NCBI GenBank assembly: GCA_025936755.1
Contig: JAICSS010000001.1
Location: 99,747-163,746 of the forward strand
Length of the DNA stretch: 64,000 bases
DNA from: Solirubrobacterales bacterium
GTDB lineage: Bacteria > Actinomycetota > Thermoleophilia > Solirubrobacterales > 70-9
Direction: 5' to 3'
Of this stretch, positions 15,910 through 24,465 are shown one piece after another. A program made the translations under genes and the position numbers. The notes under the pieces were generated by a model. It worked only from the letters and a program-made list of their open reading frames with translations, ran no database searches and had not been told where the DNA came from. Numbering within the stretch: the first letter of the stretch is position 1; each line of letters starts with the position of its first letter.

Positions 15910-16431
15910 ATGGCGGTCGTTGCCGTAGTCGGCTTACTTACCTATGGGTTATTGTCCAAGGGCAGCCACACCCTCGCAGTGGGCGATCCTGCGCCTGGGG
16001 TGACACTTCCTACACTCGAAGGCCCCGGCAATGGATCTCTTGCCAGCTACCGGGGCCGCTGGGTTCTTGTGAACTTCTGGGCCTCTTGGTGTCCCCCTTG
16101 TCGGGAAGAGGCACCTGTCCTGGAGGAGTTCCAGGAACAACGCAGCAACGCCGGCTTCTCGATTCTCGGTATCGACAGTGGGGATCTGGGCGACGACGGA
16201 CGGGCCTTCGTCTCCCAATACGGAATTAGCTATCCCCAGCTACGCGATGACCAGGGTAGAGCGGCCCATGATTACGGGACCTCTGGCTTCCCTGAAACTT
16301 TCCTGATCGACCCGAGAGGGAGGGTGCGCATGATGTGGGCGGGGCCCGTCACTCTTCACGAGCTGAATGAAGAGGTAGTGCCGCTGCTCCATCAAGACCT
16401 GGAAGGCTCGAATCATCGAAGGCGTGTATAG
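15910..16431 (+). CDS. TlpA/ResA-like membrane-anchored thioredoxin
   Basis: 173 residues from the ATG at 15910 (a TTG directly precedes it). An N-terminal membrane anchor (AVVAVVGLLTYGLL) is followed by VGDPAPGVTLP and the active site FWASWCPPCREEAP (CPPC at 61-64). The cis-Pro loop GTSGFPETFLIDP and a C-terminal helix complete the fold. Such proteins reduce or exchange disulfides outside the membrane, often in cytochrome c maturation. No SD is visible, and an in-frame TAG lies at 15874, so the N-terminus may be truncated or leaderless. It lies in the island close to the Cys-rich exported protein, which is a possible substrate. Confidence 0.85.
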   Translation: MAVVAVVGLLTYGLLSKGSHTLAVGDPAPGVTLPTLEGPGNGSLASYRGRWVLVNFWASWCPPCREEAPVLEEFQEQRSNAGFSILGIDSGDLGDDGRAFVSQYGISYPQLRDDQGRAAHDYGTSGFPETFLIDPRGRVRMMWAGPVTLHELNEEVVPLLHQDLEGSNHRRRV

Positions 16432-17111
16432 AGTCAGCTTCTTGTGCAGATGTAAGTCGCGGTGAGGTAGCTACCTGATCGCCGCCCCCACCTTCGTGGA
16501 TGATTGGAATTCACGGCCTTCTATCCATCGCCGTGAGAGACCAACCACCTTGCTCCGAGGTCAGGAGGAACCATCCCGATGTGTCCACTTGACGGTCCAC
16601 CGGCCATCAAATTGTTCTGACATCAAATCGGAGACATCGGCGATGATTCTGTCTGCGGCTCCTTTGAGCCGAAATCATGCGTCCTCGAACTCCGGGCTGA
16701 CCAGCCCCGACCGGACGTTGCGTTAGGACCCCCCAGTCAACTATCTGTTAATCAAGTAAGTCAGCGTCCACGATCTCTATAGACAGTTAGCGGCGATCAA
16801 CAAGACCATGGAGAAGTGGGGATGGCACTCCGGCAACGGTCTGATCACACATGGCGCCCGAGGGTGGCGTGCCATGAGGAAGACCGGATGGTCGAGGAAA
16901 GGCAGGAGCGGCGGCGCCCAGCAGAAGCGAGCAATCAACCTAGAGAACTATTGCCCGACGAGCCGCAAGAGTAGTCGGGCTGGTACTGCAAAGGTGGCAA
17001 GGAGACACCCGGAAATGGCCAACAGCGCTGATGAGCAGTCCGAGCGCCGCGATTTGGCTCTCTAGCGCCGAAACTCGCACAGCCGAAACTCTCAGCAACC
17101 GCAGCGGCAGC
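16432..17111. other. Island right part without a convincing gene
   Basis: 680 bases. Short open frames on both strands (for example 16496-16726, 16808-17065 rightward) lack SD sites, recognisable domains and consistent third-position GC. A 10-bp palindrome (GGTAGCTACC, near 16470) and the arm-like GTGGCAAGG (16994-17002) are the only structured elements seen. Possibly decayed integrase or phage DNA, but no motif proves it. Confidence 0.5.
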
Positions 17112-17154
17112 ATCATAATCCGCGTGTCGGGGGTTCGAGTCCCTCCTCCGGCAT
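17112..17154. other. Right attachment site (43-bp direct repeat)
   Basis: Exact copy of 14219-14261, the tRNA-Met 3' half, preceded by unrelated sequence, so no second tRNA is encoded here. Confidence 0.8.
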
Positions 17155-17176
17155 GGCGCCAGGCACGGAAAAGGTA

Positions 17177-17210
17177 GTGCGACCCCGACGCCGTAGCGCC
17201 AGGGTCGCAC
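17177..17210 (-). terminator. Hairpin after the TIG/PASTA gene
   Basis: GTGCGACCC (17177-17185) pairs perfectly with GGGTCGCAC (17202-17210), 16-nt loop, 7 nt past the leftward stop at 17218. Confidence 0.55.
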
Positions 17211-17217
17211 CGAGGCG

Positions 17218-18219
17218 TCAGTCGTCGAGGGTGATCTTGACCCTGGCCCCCGGGGCCAGGATCCTGCCCGGCTTCGGGCCCTGCTTGGTCACTTTGCCGG
17301 TTTTGGCGGTGGCGCCGTGGAGCTTCTTGACTTTGCCCACGCGGCAGCCGGCTTTGCGGATCTTCTTCTTCGCCGCTTTCAGCTTCTTGCCCTTCAGCTT
17401 CGGGACCTTGCAGCCTTTGTAGGCGAAGGTCTGGGCGCTGCTGGCGCTGCCGGCCACGGTGGTCACGGTCACCGGCACCGCGCCCAGGGTCGTGGTGGGC
17501 GGGGCGGCGGCGGTTATCTGTCCTTCGGAGTCCACCGTGAAGGTCGCGGGGACCGAACCGAAGCTGACACCGGTGACGCTGGCGAAGTTCGCCCCAGCGA
17601 TGACCACGGTGGCGCCTTTGATCGAGCCTTCAGCCGGGGTGATCGAGCTGATCGTCGGCGGCGGCAGCAGCGAAGCCGAGATGTTGAGACGGTTTTTCGA
17701 ATACGTTTCCTGGATCGAGAAGGAGCTGCCGGGCGCGTGGTTCCCTTCCTGATAGCTGATCACGTCCCCTTCCAGCCCGGTTTCGAAGCCGCAGTCCGAG
17801 TGAACGTTGGGGGGCAGGAAGATGCCGAGGATGTCGCCGGCTTGAACGGGGATGTTCACCGCGAAGGTGTTCAGCCCGGACGACAGGGTGTGCGGCCCGT
17901 CCTGACCGACGACCAGATATGCACCCGGCCCGCTTGGGCGATAGACCTTCATCCCGAGCGTCTGGTCAGGGGTCGCCCCCACCTGCGTGCTCCAGGCGGT
18001 GATCACGCCAGCGCTCGGCGCGACGTAGCTGTTGCCCCCGGCCACCGAAGTCTGGAATTCGTCATAGGACTGCACGTATTCGCAGTTGAACGTCGACGCG
18101 CCCGACGGAACCAGCTGGCCCAAGGTGACCTGCGCGCTCGCAGCAGGACCCATCACAAGCAGGATCGACATCCCGCACAGGGCAACCAGCGTTGCGCGTA
18201 CTCCCCAACGTCGCTTCAT
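17218..18219 (-). CDS. Secreted protein with TIG and C-terminal PASTA domain
   Basis: 333 residues. A signal peptide (VRATLVALCGMSILLVMGPAASA) is followed by a beta-rich domain with two cysteines (residues ~30-190), an IPT/TIG Ig-like domain (PPTISSITPAEGSIKGATVV to SAQTFAY, ~190-270) and one PASTA unit (CKVPKLKGKKLKAAKKKIRK to ARVKITL). PASTA domains normally bind peptidoglycan in Ser/Thr kinases and PBPs; here there is no kinase or transmembrane segment after the signal, so the protein may be cell-wall-bound by this domain. No neighbour suggests a specific task. Confidence 0.85.
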   Translation of the reverse strand: MKRRWGVRATLVALCGMSILLVMGPAASAQVTLGQLVPSGASTFNCEYVQSYDEFQTSVAGGNSYVAPSAGVITAWSTQVGATPDQTLGMKVYRPSGPGAYLVVGQDGPHTLSSGLNTFAVNIPVQAGDILGIFLPPNVHSDCGFETGLEGDVISYQEGNHAPGSSFSIQETYSKNRLNISASLLPPPTISSITPAEGSIKGATVVIAGANFASVTGVSFGSVPATFTVDSEGQITAAAPPTTTLGAVPVTVTTVAGSASSAQTFAYKGCKVPKLKGKKLKAAKKKIRKAGCRVGKVKKLHGATAKTGKVTKQGPKPGRILAPGARVKITLDD

Positions 18220-18404
18220 TACTCCTCCATTCAGGGATTCTAAGTGCGGAGGACCCTATCCGCGACCGGGGCGGAACGCCAGGCGCAGGGGTGGGCGAGC
18301 ACGGCACCCCGCTGCTGAAAATACGGCAACTTCGCTGATGCGACGGCCTCCTGGCGCTCGTAGGTTGACTGGGCAAGGTCAATTCACGAGTCGAGGAGGA
18401 AGCA

Positions 18405-18698
18405 ATGCAGCTCTACGGAATCTTTCGCCGCAACGGCTGGCGGACGCCGGAGGACCTGGAAGCGGCCGGGAAGAAATCGGCCGAAGTGGGCGACGAGCCG
18501 GGGTCGGGGGTGCGGTGGATCCGCAGCTACGCGCTCGGCGAGGAGAGCGGCGAGATCGGCACGTTCTGCGTCTATGAAGGGGAGAGCCCGGAGACGGTGC
18601 GCGCCCACGCCGAGGCTTCGGGCCTGCCGTGCGACGAGATCGTCCCGATTCTCGACACGATCGTCGTCCGGCCCGACCCGGCCCCGGCGACGCACTAG
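18405..18698 (+). CDS. DUF4242 family protein (SCO4226-like)
   Basis: 97 residues. Strong SD (GAGGAGGAAGCA) before the ATG at 18405. The pattern (M)QLYGIFRRNGWRTPEDL ... VRWIRSYALGEESGEIGTFCVYEGESPETVRAHAEASGLPCDEI is typical of DUF4242, a ferredoxin-like fold whose Streptomyces member SCO4226 binds nickel. The role in metal handling is inferred from that single family case. Followed by a strong terminator. Confidence 0.85.
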   Translation: MQLYGIFRRNGWRTPEDLEAAGKKSAEVGDEPGSGVRWIRSYALGEESGEIGTFCVYEGESPETVRAHAEASGLPCDEIVPILDTIVVRPDPAPATH

Positions 18699-18704
18699 CT
18701 CGGC

Positions 18705-18749
18705 TGCGGGGCGCCTTGGCGAACCACCGGCTGCAAAAGGCGCCCCGCA
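18705..18749 (+). terminator. Terminator hairpin after DUF4242 gene
   Basis: Perfect 13-bp arms TGCGGGGCGCCTT / AAGGCGCCCCGCA with a 19-nt loop, 7 nt after the stop at 18698. Confidence 0.6.
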
Positions 18750-18757
18750 CCCGCACC

Positions 18758-18772
18758 TAGACTGACCTGAAG
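18758..18772 (+). promoter_or_regulatory. Promoter -10 element before LAL regulator
   Basis: TAGACT at 18758-18763 ends 9 nt before the ATG at 18773 and no SD is present, so the transcript probably has an extremely short leader. Confidence 0.35.
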
Positions 18773-21634
18773 ATGAGCGAGCGGACTCCCCTGGTCGGGC
18801 GGGCGGACGAGCTCGCCTTCTTGCGCGAGGCGGCCGAGCGGGCGCGGCTCGGACAGGGGTCGATCGTCCTCCTCGCCGGCGAGGCGGGGGTCGGCAAGAG
18901 CAGCCTCGCCGAGGCAGCGGCGGCAGGGTTCGAGCCGGCGCTGCGGGGCGCGGCGTCGAACGGGGTCACGGTCTCCTACGGGCCGATCGTCGACGCGCTG
19001 CGCTCGCGGCTGCGGGTCGACCCCGAGGCGCTCGCCGACTGCGGCCCGCTCCTCCCCCACCTCGCCCTGCTCCTCCCCGAGCTCGGGGAAGCGGCCGCGG
19101 AGAGCGAACGGGCGACGATCTTCGAGGCCGTTCGCTGCGCCTTCGCCCACCTCGGCGCCGAGCGGCCGCTGATCGTCGTCCTCGACGACCTGCAGTGGTC
19201 CGACGAGACGACGCTGGAGCTGCTGGCGGCGCTGGCGGAGCCGCTGCGGGAGATGTCGGTTCTGATCCTCGTCGCCTACCGCTCCGACGGGCTGCCGCGC
19301 GACCATCGGCTGCGCTGGCTGCGCAACGAGCTGCGCCGCGGCGGCAACCTGGGAGAGCTGGCGCTGGAACCGCTCGACCGCCCCGCCGTCGGCGAGCTGA
19401 TGCGGGAGCTGTTGGCGGAGGAGCCCTCGCCCGCCCTGGTGCGGACGGTCCATGACCGCACCATGGGGTCCCCCTTCTTCGTCGAGGAGCTGATCGGGGC
19501 CCTGTGGGCGCGGAACGCGCTGCGCCCGGGCCGGCGCGGCCTCGAGCTGGCCGAGCGCGACGAGGTCCCGGTCCCCGACTCGATCCGCGAGGCGGTTCTC
19601 GTCGGCATCTCCGAGATCTCCTCCGGGGCCCGCGAAGCGGCCGAGACCGCGGCCGTCCTCGGGCCGCAGTTCGACCTCTCGCTCGCCGCCGAGCTGGTTC
19701 CCGCTTCCGGTCTCGCCGAGCTGGTCGAGGCCGGGCTGCTGGAGGAACGCGACGCCGGCCGGGCAAGCTTCCGCCACGCGCTCGCCCAGGAAGCCCTCTA
19801 CGCCGAGGTGCCCTGGATCCGCCGCCGCGACCTCCACCGCCACCTGGCCGAGCTGCTGGAAGCGGGCGGGGGCTCCAGCCTCGGGGTCGCGACCCACTGG
19901 CGCGGCGCCGGCAACGAGGCCCGCGCGCGCGAGGCGCTGGTCCGGGCAGGCAGGGAGTCGGAGGCGGTCCACGCCCACCGCGACGCGGTGCGGGCGGCGC
20001 GCGAGGCGCTCGAGCTCTGGCCCGAGGACGAGGCGGAGGAGGCGCGGGCCGAGACCCTGGAGCGCTACGGGCGCTGCTCGGAGCTGGTCGGCGAGCTCGC
20101 CGAAGCGACGAAAGCGTGGCGCGAGCTCGCCGCCGCCTGCGAGCGCCGGGGGGACGGGCGCGCCTGCGCGGAGGCGCAGCGGCGGCTCGCCGCCGTCTAC
20201 GACCTCGGCGGCGAACGGGAGCAGGCATTCGCGGCGCGGCGGCTCGCGGCCGAGGCCTTCGCCGCCGCCGGGTGCCCGGCCGAGGCGGCGCTGGAGCGGC
20301 TGGCGATGGCCGACCACCACCGGCGTGGCGGCCGCTACAGCGAGGCGATCGCGCTGGCCCAGGTCGCCGTCGAGGAGGGGCGGGCGGCGGAACGGGTCGA
20401 CGTCGACGCCCGCGTGCTCGGCCTGCGCGGCGTCGTCGAGGCCAAGGGCGGCGACTTCGAGCGCGGCCTGGAGTCGGTCCGAGCCGGCCTCGCCCTGGCG
20501 CTCGAGCACGACCTGACCCCGGTCGCGGCCGAGCTCTACCAGCGCCTCAGCCTCGTCCTCTACGACGGCGCCGACTATCGCCGGGCCGAGGAGGCGCTCG
20601 ACACCGCCCTCGACCTCTGCCGCACCGACGGCGACGCCGGCACCGAGGTCGCCTGCGTCACCTGCCTCGTCTACGTCCTCCGCGAGCGCGGCGAGTGGTC
20701 GCGCGCGGCCGAGCTGGGCCGCGAGCTGATCGAGTCCGACACCGCGGTCTGGGTCGCCGAGGGCCTGCTCGGGGCGATCCACGCCTTCGAGGGCAAGTTC
20801 AGCGCCGCCCGCCGCCTGCTCACCGCCTCGCGGGCGGTCTCCGCCGCGGTCGGCCACTACAACATGTACGTCGACTCGACCACGGGGCTGGCGATCGTCG
20901 CCGCCGCCGAAGGGCTCGACGACGAGGCCGCCACCCACTGCCGGGAGCTGCTCACGCGCTGGGAAGAGAGCGAGGATCACCACTACGCGGTCTGGGGCGT
21001 GCGCTGGGCGGCCAGCTGGTTCGCCCGGCAGGGGCGTCGCAAGGATGCGCAGCTCTGCGCCGCCGCGCTCGGCAAGATGGCTGCCGAGGGCGGGCACGAC
21101 GACGCCGTCGCGGCCCTCGCGCAGGCGGTCGGCGAGCTGGCCCTGCTGGAAGGCGACCCCGCGGCGGCGGCCGAGAGCCTCTCGCGGGCGGTCGAGCTGC
21201 AGCGCAACCTGGCGACCCCGCACGAGCGGGCCCAGGTCGAACTGCGCGCCGGCGTCGCGCTGGCCGCCGCCGGCGAGCGCGACGCGGCGCTGGAGCGGCT
21301 CTCCGGCGCCTACCGCTGCGCCGCCAAGCTCGGCGCCCGGCCGGTGGCGGCGGAAGCGGCGAAAGAGGTGGCGGCACTCGGCGAGTCGGTGGCGCAGCGG
21401 CTCGGCAGCCGCGCCGCCGCAGCCTCCGACGGCGTCCAGCTCACCCGCCGCGAGCTCGAGGTCCTGCGCCACGTCGCCGTCGGCCGGACCAACCGCGAGA
21501 TCGCCCAGGAGCTCTTCATCAGCCAGCGCACGGTCGACATGCACGTCCGCAACCTGCTCGGCAAGCTCGACTGCCGCTCCCGGGTCGAGGCCAGCCACCG
21601 CGCCGGCGAGCTCGGCCTGCTCGGCCGGCCCTGA
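18773..21634 (+). CDS. LuxR-family AAA (LAL/MalT-like) transcriptional regulator
   Basis: 953 residues. The N-terminal AAA domain has Walker A GEAGVGKSSLA (residues ~41-51) and Walker B LIVVLDDLQWSDETTLELL. A long Arg/Glu/Ala-rich TPR-like middle (about 350-850) is the usual sensor region of LAL proteins. The C-terminal LuxR HTH reads LTRRELEVLRHVAVGRTNRE followed by IAQELFISQRTVDMHVRNLL. Such regulators respond to a small-molecule or protein signal with ATP-dependent oligomerisation. The M19 dipeptidase gene follows 70 nt later on the same strand and could be a target, but no operator was identified. Confidence 0.92.
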   Translation: MSERTPLVGRADELAFLREAAERARLGQGSIVLLAGEAGVGKSSLAEAAAAGFEPALRGAASNGVTVSYGPIVDALRSRLRVDPEALADCGPLLPHLALLLPELGEAAAESERATIFEAVRCAFAHLGAERPLIVVLDDLQWSDETTLELLAALAEPLREMSVLILVAYRSDGLPRDHRLRWLRNELRRGGNLGELALEPLDRPAVGELMRELLAEEPSPALVRTVHDRTMGSPFFVEELIGALWARNALRPGRRGLELAERDEVPVPDSIREAVLVGISEISSGAREAAETAAVLGPQFDLSLAAELVPASGLAELVEAGLLEERDAGRASFRHALAQEALYAEVPWIRRRDLHRHLAELLEAGGGSSLGVATHWRGAGNEARAREALVRAGRESEAVHAHRDAVRAAREALELWPEDEAEEARAETLERYGRCSELVGELAEATKAWRELAAACERRGDGRACAEAQRRLAAVYDLGGEREQAFAARRLAAEAFAAAGCPAEAALERLAMADHHRRGGRYSEAIALAQVAVEEGRAAERVDVDARVLGLRGVVEAKGGDFERGLESVRAGLALALEHDLTPVAAELYQRLSLVLYDGADYRRAEEALDTALDLCRTDGDAGTEVACVTCLVYVLRERGEWSRAAELGRELIESDTAVWVAEGLLGAIHAFEGKFSAARRLLTASRAVSAAVGHYNMYVDSTTGLAIVAAAEGLDDEAATHCRELLTRWEESEDHHYAVWGVRWAASWFARQGRRKDAQLCAAALGKMAAEGGHDDAVAALAQAVGELALLEGDPAAAAESLSRAVELQRNLATPHERAQVELRAGVALAAAGERDAALERLSGAYRCAAKLGARPVAAEAAKEVAALGESVAQRLGSRAAAASDGVQLTRRELEVLRHVAVGRTNREIAQELFISQRTVDMHVRNLLGKLDCRSRVEASHRAGELGLLGRP

Positions 21635-21703
21635 CCCAAGACAAGCGGGTTTACGGAGCTGCGGCTAGGGTCGGTAGAAGATGACCGGGAGACTGAGACC
21701 GTG

Positions 21704-22855
21704 ATGAGCGCCAACAGCGGCATCGCCTTCCCCGGCCTCACCGACATCCACACCCACCCGGCGATGAACGCGTTCTTCTGGGACCGCGACCTGCGCCGCC
21801 ACTCCTTCACCTCCAAGAGGTTCTGCCCGCTCGCCAGCCTGAGCGACTTCCAGATGCTGAGAGAGGGCGACGTCAGAACGATCTGGTCGGTGCTCCACGT
21901 CCCCGAGGAGGACTACTTCCGCAATCCGGCGATCCGGCTCCTCGGTCACGTGACCAAGGGCGGCCGCACGATGCTGAAGCTGAACGCCTGGGAGGCGATG
22001 CTGCGGATGATGAGCGAAATGGAGTGGCAGGTCGCACGCACCAACGGCGAGTTCACGGTCGTCCGCGACAACTCCCAGCTCGACGCGGCGCTCGCGGCCG
22101 GCCGGCGGGCCGTCATCCACACGGTCGAGGGCGGGCACATGTTGAGCGCCGGCCTGCCCGACGGCGACGTCGCCAGCCGCCTGACGAGGCTCGAAACGCT
22201 GGCGCGACGGGGCGTCGCCTCGCTCACGATCGCCCACCTCTTCCGCAACGACCTCGCCGGTCACAGCGAGTGCATACCGCCCAAGCAGCACAAGATCCTC
22301 TTCTGGCGGCTCGACACCGGGGTGGACGACTCCCTCGGCCTGACCAGGATCGGGAAAGAGGTGGTCGAAGCCATGGCCGCACCCGAGATACGGATCATCC
22401 CCGACGTCACCCATTGCTCGCCCGTGTCCCGGAGGCAGGTCTACGAACTGGTCGGCGACAAGATCCCGATCGTCGCGACCCATATCGGGGTGCAGGCGCT
22501 CAATCCCGTCCCCGTCAACCTCGACAAGGAAGACGTCGAGGCGATCGCCGCCTCCGGCGGCGTCGTCGGCGTGATCTTCATGCCGTACTGGCTGAAAAGA
22601 GAACATCCCGGACCCGGCCGCGAGGCGATCTGGGAGACGATGGAGCAGATCAACGACTGGAGCGGCGGCAACTGGCGGCACGTCGCCATCGGCACCGACT
22701 TCGACGGCTTCACCGACCCGCCCGACGACTGGACCAGCGCGAAGGAACTGCCCGGCGTGCGGGCGATGCTCGAGCAGAACGGCCTCGGGCGGGCCGAGAT
22801 CGAGGCGGTGCTGGGAACCAACGCCCGGCGCGTGCTGCGCGACGGCTGGCGCTAG
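21704..22855 (+). CDS. Membrane dipeptidase (renal dipeptidase, M19)
   Basis: 383 residues. A zinc-dependent TIM-barrel peptidase: FPGLTDIHTHPAMN supplies the first metal pair, HTVEGGHML the bridging Glu, PDVTHCSP and ATHIGVQ the two later His, and GTDFDGFTDPP the active-site Asp. Family members hydrolyse dipeptides, including those with C-terminal D-residues. No signal peptide is visible, so it is probably cytoplasmic. GTG (21701) directly precedes the ATG and is an alternative start. Confidence 0.9.
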   Translation: MSANSGIAFPGLTDIHTHPAMNAFFWDRDLRRHSFTSKRFCPLASLSDFQMLREGDVRTIWSVLHVPEEDYFRNPAIRLLGHVTKGGRTMLKLNAWEAMLRMMSEMEWQVARTNGEFTVVRDNSQLDAALAAGRRAVIHTVEGGHMLSAGLPDGDVASRLTRLETLARRGVASLTIAHLFRNDLAGHSECIPPKQHKILFWRLDTGVDDSLGLTRIGKEVVEAMAAPEIRIIPDVTHCSPVSRRQVYELVGDKIPIVATHIGVQALNPVPVNLDKEDVEAIAASGGVVGVIFMPYWLKREHPGPGREAIWETMEQINDWSGGNWRHVAIGTDFDGFTDPPDDWTSAKELPGVRAMLEQNGLGRAEIEAVLGTNARRVLRDGWR

Positions 22856-22915
22856 CGCCCGGTCCCCGCTTGCCAGACTTGTGACGGCAACCGACACCTT
22901 GGCCAACATCACGGA

Positions 22916-23494
22916 ATGATTCGGACGAACCTTCTCGGCCTCAGCGCGATGTCGTCGATTTCGATTCTGGCCATGGCCGTCGTAGCAGGGTGCGGGTCCA
23001 GCTCCAGCCCCGCCTCCGACCGCTACTTCGGGGACCATCCCGGGCAGGAAGCGACGAGGGCTGCGATCGGCAGGGGCGACTGTCAGCTCCTGCGGCGGGC
23101 AGTCGAAGACGCAGAGGGCGCTCCGGCGCAGGCCGAATCCGAGCCCTCTCCCCCCTCCTCGCACTGCCTGATCGCCGGGCGCGGGCTGCACGTCTCGGTC
23201 TACCTCGACTCCTCCACCGCGGCCCGGCAGCGCTACTTCAACCGCATGGTCGAGCAGGTCCAGTTCTACGGGACCGAAGCGGCGAAGACTCCGCACGCGG
23301 TGGCGGGCGTCGGCGATCCCGCAGCCTACGAACACACCGCCAGCTGGATCCCCGCCCTCAGCACCCTCTACGCGGTCCGCGGCAACCGCTGGCTGACCGT
23401 CTCCTATGCGGCGCCCACGGTGCCGAAAGCCGAGCGCGAGGCCCGGGCCGCCGCGCTCGCCCGCCGCGCCTTCAGGCTGACCGCCAGCCACTAG
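22916..23494 (+). CDS. Lipoprotein of unknown function
   Basis: 192 residues. A signal peptide ends in a lipobox (MAVVAGC), so Cys26 is probably lipidated. The mature part has Cys residues at CQLLRR and SHCLIAG that could pair, and a domain with [21 protein letters not shown] and [11 protein letters not shown]. It resembles DUF3558-like actinobacterial lipoproteins in layout, without a firm match. The stop codon shares the tetranucleotide CTAG with the stop of dtd on the other strand. Confidence 0.75.
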   Translation: MIRTNLLGLSAMSSISILAMAVVAGCGSSSSPASDRYFGDHPGQEATRAAIGRGDCQLLRRAVEDAEGAPAQAESEPSPPSSHCLIAGRGLHVSVYLDSSTAARQRYFNRMVEQVQFYGTEAAKTPHAVAGVGDPAAYEHTASWIPALSTLYAVRGNRWLTVSYAAPTVPKAEREARAAALARRAFRLTASH

Positions 23495-23916
23495 CCAGGC
23501 GGAACCTCGAGCAGCAGCGTCACCGGCCCGTCGTTGATCAGGGCCACTCCCATGCACGCCCCGAAGACACCCTTCTTCGCCCCCAGCCGTTCGCAAAAGC
23601 GGTCGTACAGCGGCTCCGCCGCCTCCGGCCGCGCCGCCTCGACGTAGCTGGGCCGGTTGCCGCGGCGGGCGTCGCCGTAGAGGGTGAACTGGCTGACGCA
23701 AAGCACCTCGCGCTCGCCCAGCGGCTCGTTCATCCTCCCCTCGGGGTCGTCGAAGATCCGCAGCTTCCGCACCTTCTCGGCCAGCCTGTCCGCCTCCTCG
23801 GCGCCGTCGCCGTCGCCGACCCCGAGCAGGACCAGCATCCCCGCGCCGATCTGCGCCACCTGCTCCCCCTCGACGTCGACCGCCGCCTGGCTGACCCGCT
23901 GGACCAGCGCCTTCAT
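23491..23916 (-). CDS. dtd: D-aminoacyl-tRNA deacylase
   Basis: 141 residues, the standard DTD length. DTD removes D-amino acids (and Gly from tRNA-Ala) from mischarged tRNA. Signature blocks are the N-terminal (M)[16 protein letters not shown], the [17 protein letters not shown] motif carrying the active-site SQ and the C-terminal [10 protein letters not shown] (NxGP). The ATG overlaps the stop of the DsbA-like gene (ATGA), so the two are coupled. Confidence 0.95.
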   Translation of the reverse strand: MKALVQRVSQAAVDVEGEQVAQIGAGMLVLLGVGDGDGAEEADRLAEKVRKLRIFDDPEGRMNEPLGEREVLCVSQFTLYGDARRGNRPSYVEAARPEAAEPLYDRFCERLGAKKGVFGACMGVALINDGPVTLLLEVPPG

Positions 23917-24449
23917 CGCTGCGCCGGCGCGTCGCCCTCGAGCGCCTCGACCAGCGAGCCGGCGTCGTAGGCGCCGTAGAACCGCTTGCCGTTGACGAAG
24001 AAGGTCGGGGTGCCGGTGGCGCCGCTGGCCTCGGCCGAGGCGACGTCGCGGGCGACGCGGTCGCGGTGGGCGCCGGAGTCGACCTCGGCCCGCATCCGCT
24101 CGACGTCGAGGCCGAGGCCGTTGGCGACCTCGAAGACGACCTCGGGCGAGAGCCGCGGCTGGTTGGCGTAGAGCTCGTCGTGGAGCTCCCAGAAGCTCCC
24201 CTGCGCCGCCGCGGCCTCGCTCGCCTCGGCGGCCAGCGGCGCCAGCGGGTGGCGCTCGGGGATCGGCAGGTGGCGGAAGCCGAAGCGGAGCCGGTCGCCG
24301 AGTCGCTCGCGGACGCGGCGCAGGACCGACTGGGCGCCGAGGCAGAAGGGGCACTGGAAGTCGCCGAACATCACCAGCTCCAGCGGCGCGCCCGGTTCGC
24401 CGCGCACGTGGTCGAGGCCCTCCAGCGGGGGTGAGAGCAGTTCGTCCAC
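23913..24449 (-). CDS. DsbA-family thiol:disulfide oxidoreductase-like protein
   Basis: 178 residues. Thioredoxin fold with CPFC in [15 protein letters not shown] (Cys at about 34 and 37), a helical insertion and the cis-Pro loop [17 protein letters not shown]. It has no signal peptide, so it acts in the cytoplasm like FrnE-type DsbA relatives, perhaps in redox repair. GTG start at 24449 with AGGGGAAG just upstream. Stop overlaps the dtd start. Confidence 0.88.
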   Translation of the reverse strand: MDELLSPPLEGLDHVRGEPGAPLELVMFGDFQCPFCLGAQSVLRRVRERLGDRLRFGFRHLPIPERHPLAPLAAEASEAAAAQGSFWELHDELYANQPRLSPEVVFEVANGLGLDVERMRAEVDSGAHRDRVARDVASAEASGATGTPTFFVNGKRFYGAYDAGSLVEALEGDAPAQR

Positions 24450-24465
24450 CTTCCCCTGATGTTAT

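Larger units (their letters stand above)
14262..17111. mobile_element. Small tRNA-Met-associated genomic island without a visible integrase
   Basis: About 2.85 kb between exact 43-bp repeats. Evidence for insertion: the duplicated tRNA 3' half, integrase arm-like repeats near both ends (14311-14343 and 16994-17002), lower GC than the flanks (notably 15690-15760), and short genes unlike neighbouring housekeeping genes. Contents: a 76-residue ORF, a 33-residue ORF, an exported Cys-rich protein and a TlpA-like thioredoxin. I found no integrase, excisionase or replication gene on either strand. It is therefore a remnant, or a passenger mobilised in trans. Confidence 0.7.

Noticed and set aside
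16808..17065. Possible integrase remnant at the right end of the island
   Set aside because: The translated frame has no R-H-R-Y tyrosine recombinase motif or serine recombinase motif.
17112..17154. Second tRNA-Met
   Set aside because: Only the 3' half from the anticodon loop onward is present; the 5' acceptor and D-arm are missing, so it is an attachment site.
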